Source: Pseudomonadota bacterium (lineage in GTDB: Bacteria; Pseudomonadota; Alphaproteobacteria; Rhodospirillales; UBA2165). From it: DNA of 6,124 bases. Both the position numbers and the translations under genes were made by a program. Below are positions 5,466 to 6,124 of the stretch, in pieces. Under the pieces are notes generated by a model, which saw only the letters and a program-made list of their open reading frames with translations, was not told where the DNA came from and did no database searches. Within the stretch, counting starts at the first letter, position 1. Each line of letters starts with the position of its first letter. Location of the stretch: NCBI GenBank assembly GCA_027592155.1, contig JAQCKY010000158.1:1-6124 (forward strand), read 5' to 3'.

Positions 5466-5509
5466 ACCGGTTACCCTGTCCCGTTACATACACCGCGGAG
5501 GTTACCGGT
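5466..5509 (-). repeat. inverted repeat between dnaJ and dapB
   Basis: On the minus (transcribed) strand, ACCGGTAACC (5509-5500) begins two bases after the dnaJ stop codon and can pair with GGTAACCGGT (5475-5466) across a 24-base loop. Nine of ten pairs match, with a single A:A mismatch. No T-run follows; instead the dapB ribosome site (GGGGGAAG) comes directly after it. It is therefore not a classical intrinsic terminator. It could be an RNA-processing or stabilising hairpin that sets dnaJ and dapB levels apart, or a protein-binding site. Confidence 0.4.
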
Positions 5510-5510
5510 T

Positions 5511-6124
5511 CTAGCTCTTCAGGTCTTCCCAGAGGTCTTTTACCTTGGTGAAAAATCCTTCCGACTCGGGACTGTTTTTTGCCTCCGAGCCGATTTCCCG
5601 GAATTCGCCCAGCAACTCTTTTTGCTTTTTACTCAGATTAACCGGCGTCTCAACATAGACTTCGACGAACATGTCGCCGCGCTCCTTACTGCGGAGGATC
5701 GACATGCCTTTACCCCGGAGTCTGAACTGATGGCCCGATTGGGTCCCGGCCGGCACGGTAATACGGGCGCGGCTGCCATCAACCGTCGGCACTTCAATAT
5801 GACCGCTGAGGGCCGCCGTCGTAAACGGTACCGGTACCCGGCAATGAATGTTCGACCCGTCCCGCAGAAAAATTCGGTGGGATGCGATGGAGATAAAGAT
5901 ATAGAGATCGCCCGACGGCGCCCCCCGTAGACCAGCTTCGCCTTCACCGGCCAGCCGAATGCGGGTTCCGTCCTCGACCCCCTGGGGAATCGAAACCGAC
6001 AGTGTCTTCTCTTGTTGAACCCGGCCGGATCCCCGGCAAGATGTGCAGGGCTCTTTGATGACTTGCTGTGATTCGGGGCGAGCAGGGAATGTTCGCTCTA
6101 TGGTGAAAAAGCCCTGCTGCGCCC
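5511..6124 (-). CDS. dnaJ: chaperone DnaJ, C-terminal part (zinc repeat 3 degenerate)
   Basis: The last 203 codons of dnaJ; the J domain, Gly/Phe region and zinc repeats 1-2 lie beyond the right edge. DnaJ (Hsp40) delivers unfolded proteins to DnaK and stimulates its ATPase. Numbering from the first full codon (6122): AQQGFFTIERT (1-11) leads into what should be the third CxxCxGxG repeat, but here reads FPARPESQ (12-19), with no Cys or Gly. The fourth repeat C-T-S-C-R-G-S-G (26-33) is intact. Substrate-binding C-terminal domain 1 (SVSIPQGVEDGTRIRLAGEG) and domain 2 (GHIEVPTVDGSRARITVP, then FRLRGKGM) follow in the E. coli order, ending in the dimerisation tail SPESEGFFTKVKDLWEDLKS. The frame is continuous with no stop or indel, so it is not an evident pseudogene. 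It lies upstream of dapB on the same strand, an order I recall as common in alphaproteobacteria. Confidence 0.95.
   Translation of the reverse strand, partial: AQQGFFTIERTFPARPESQQVIKEPCTSCRGSGRVQQEKTLSVSIPQGVEDGTRIRLAGEGEAGLRGAPSGDLYIFISIASHRIFLRDGSNIHCRVPVPFTTAALSGHIEVPTVDGSRARITVPAGTQSGHQFRLRGKGMSILRSKERGDMFVEVYVETPVNLSKKQKELLGEFREIGSEAKNSPESEGFFTKVKDLWEDLKS

Noticed and set aside
1..6124. Mobile element, CRISPR array, defence system or prophage
   Set aside because: No transposase, integrase, array-like repeats, tRNA or attachment-site duplications were seen. The genes are housekeeping or envelope genes with uniform codon use by eye.

Overview
The window looks like a piece of an alphaproteobacterial chromosome, most likely from a Rhodospirillales-type lineage. 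This rests on protein resemblance (adenosine-kinase-type PfkB protein, DUF2244 protein, EI24 protein, bactofilin), on the dnaJ-dapB and nth/DUF2244 adjacencies I recall from that class, and on moderately high GC with compact gene spacing. I ran no database search. There are no mobile elements, RNA genes or CRISPR arrays, and no gene-free stretch longer than about 115 bases.

Layout from left to right. (1) Positions 1-1426, minus strand: a PfkB-family sugar/nucleoside kinase (adenosine-kinase type), followed 49 bases downstream by the first 126 codons of a GT9 (heptosyltransferase-like) glycosyltransferase that leaves the window at base 1. A good sigma70-like promoter for this pair lies at 1459-1486. 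(2) Positions 1531-3387, plus strand: an EI24-family inner-membrane protein, a bactofilin (polymer-forming cytoskeletal protein) and a small lipoprotein with a BamE/SmpA-like C-terminal segment. They look like one envelope-related transcription unit. (3) Positions 3391-4029, minus strand: endonuclease III (nth), convergent with the lipoprotein gene and only 3 bases from it. (4) Positions 4145-4651, plus strand: a DUF2244 membrane protein, divergent from nth. (5) Positions 4655-6124, minus strand: dapB (lysine/peptidoglycan precursor synthesis), again only 3 bases from the convergent gene, preceded by the C-terminal two thirds or so of dnaJ, which enters from the right edge. The dnaJ-dapB junction carries an inverted repeat directly after the dnaJ stop codon.

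Most of the window is ordinary housekeeping DNA. The most unusual point is in DnaJ. Where the third CxxCxGxG zinc-binding repeat should be, the reading frame and length are intact, but both cysteines and both glycines are replaced, while the fourth repeat is perfect. This predicts a DnaJ that has lost zinc centre II. The second most interesting item is the EI24-bactofilin-lipoprotein unit, a possible envelope or cell-shape module without the M23 peptidase that often accompanies bactofilins.
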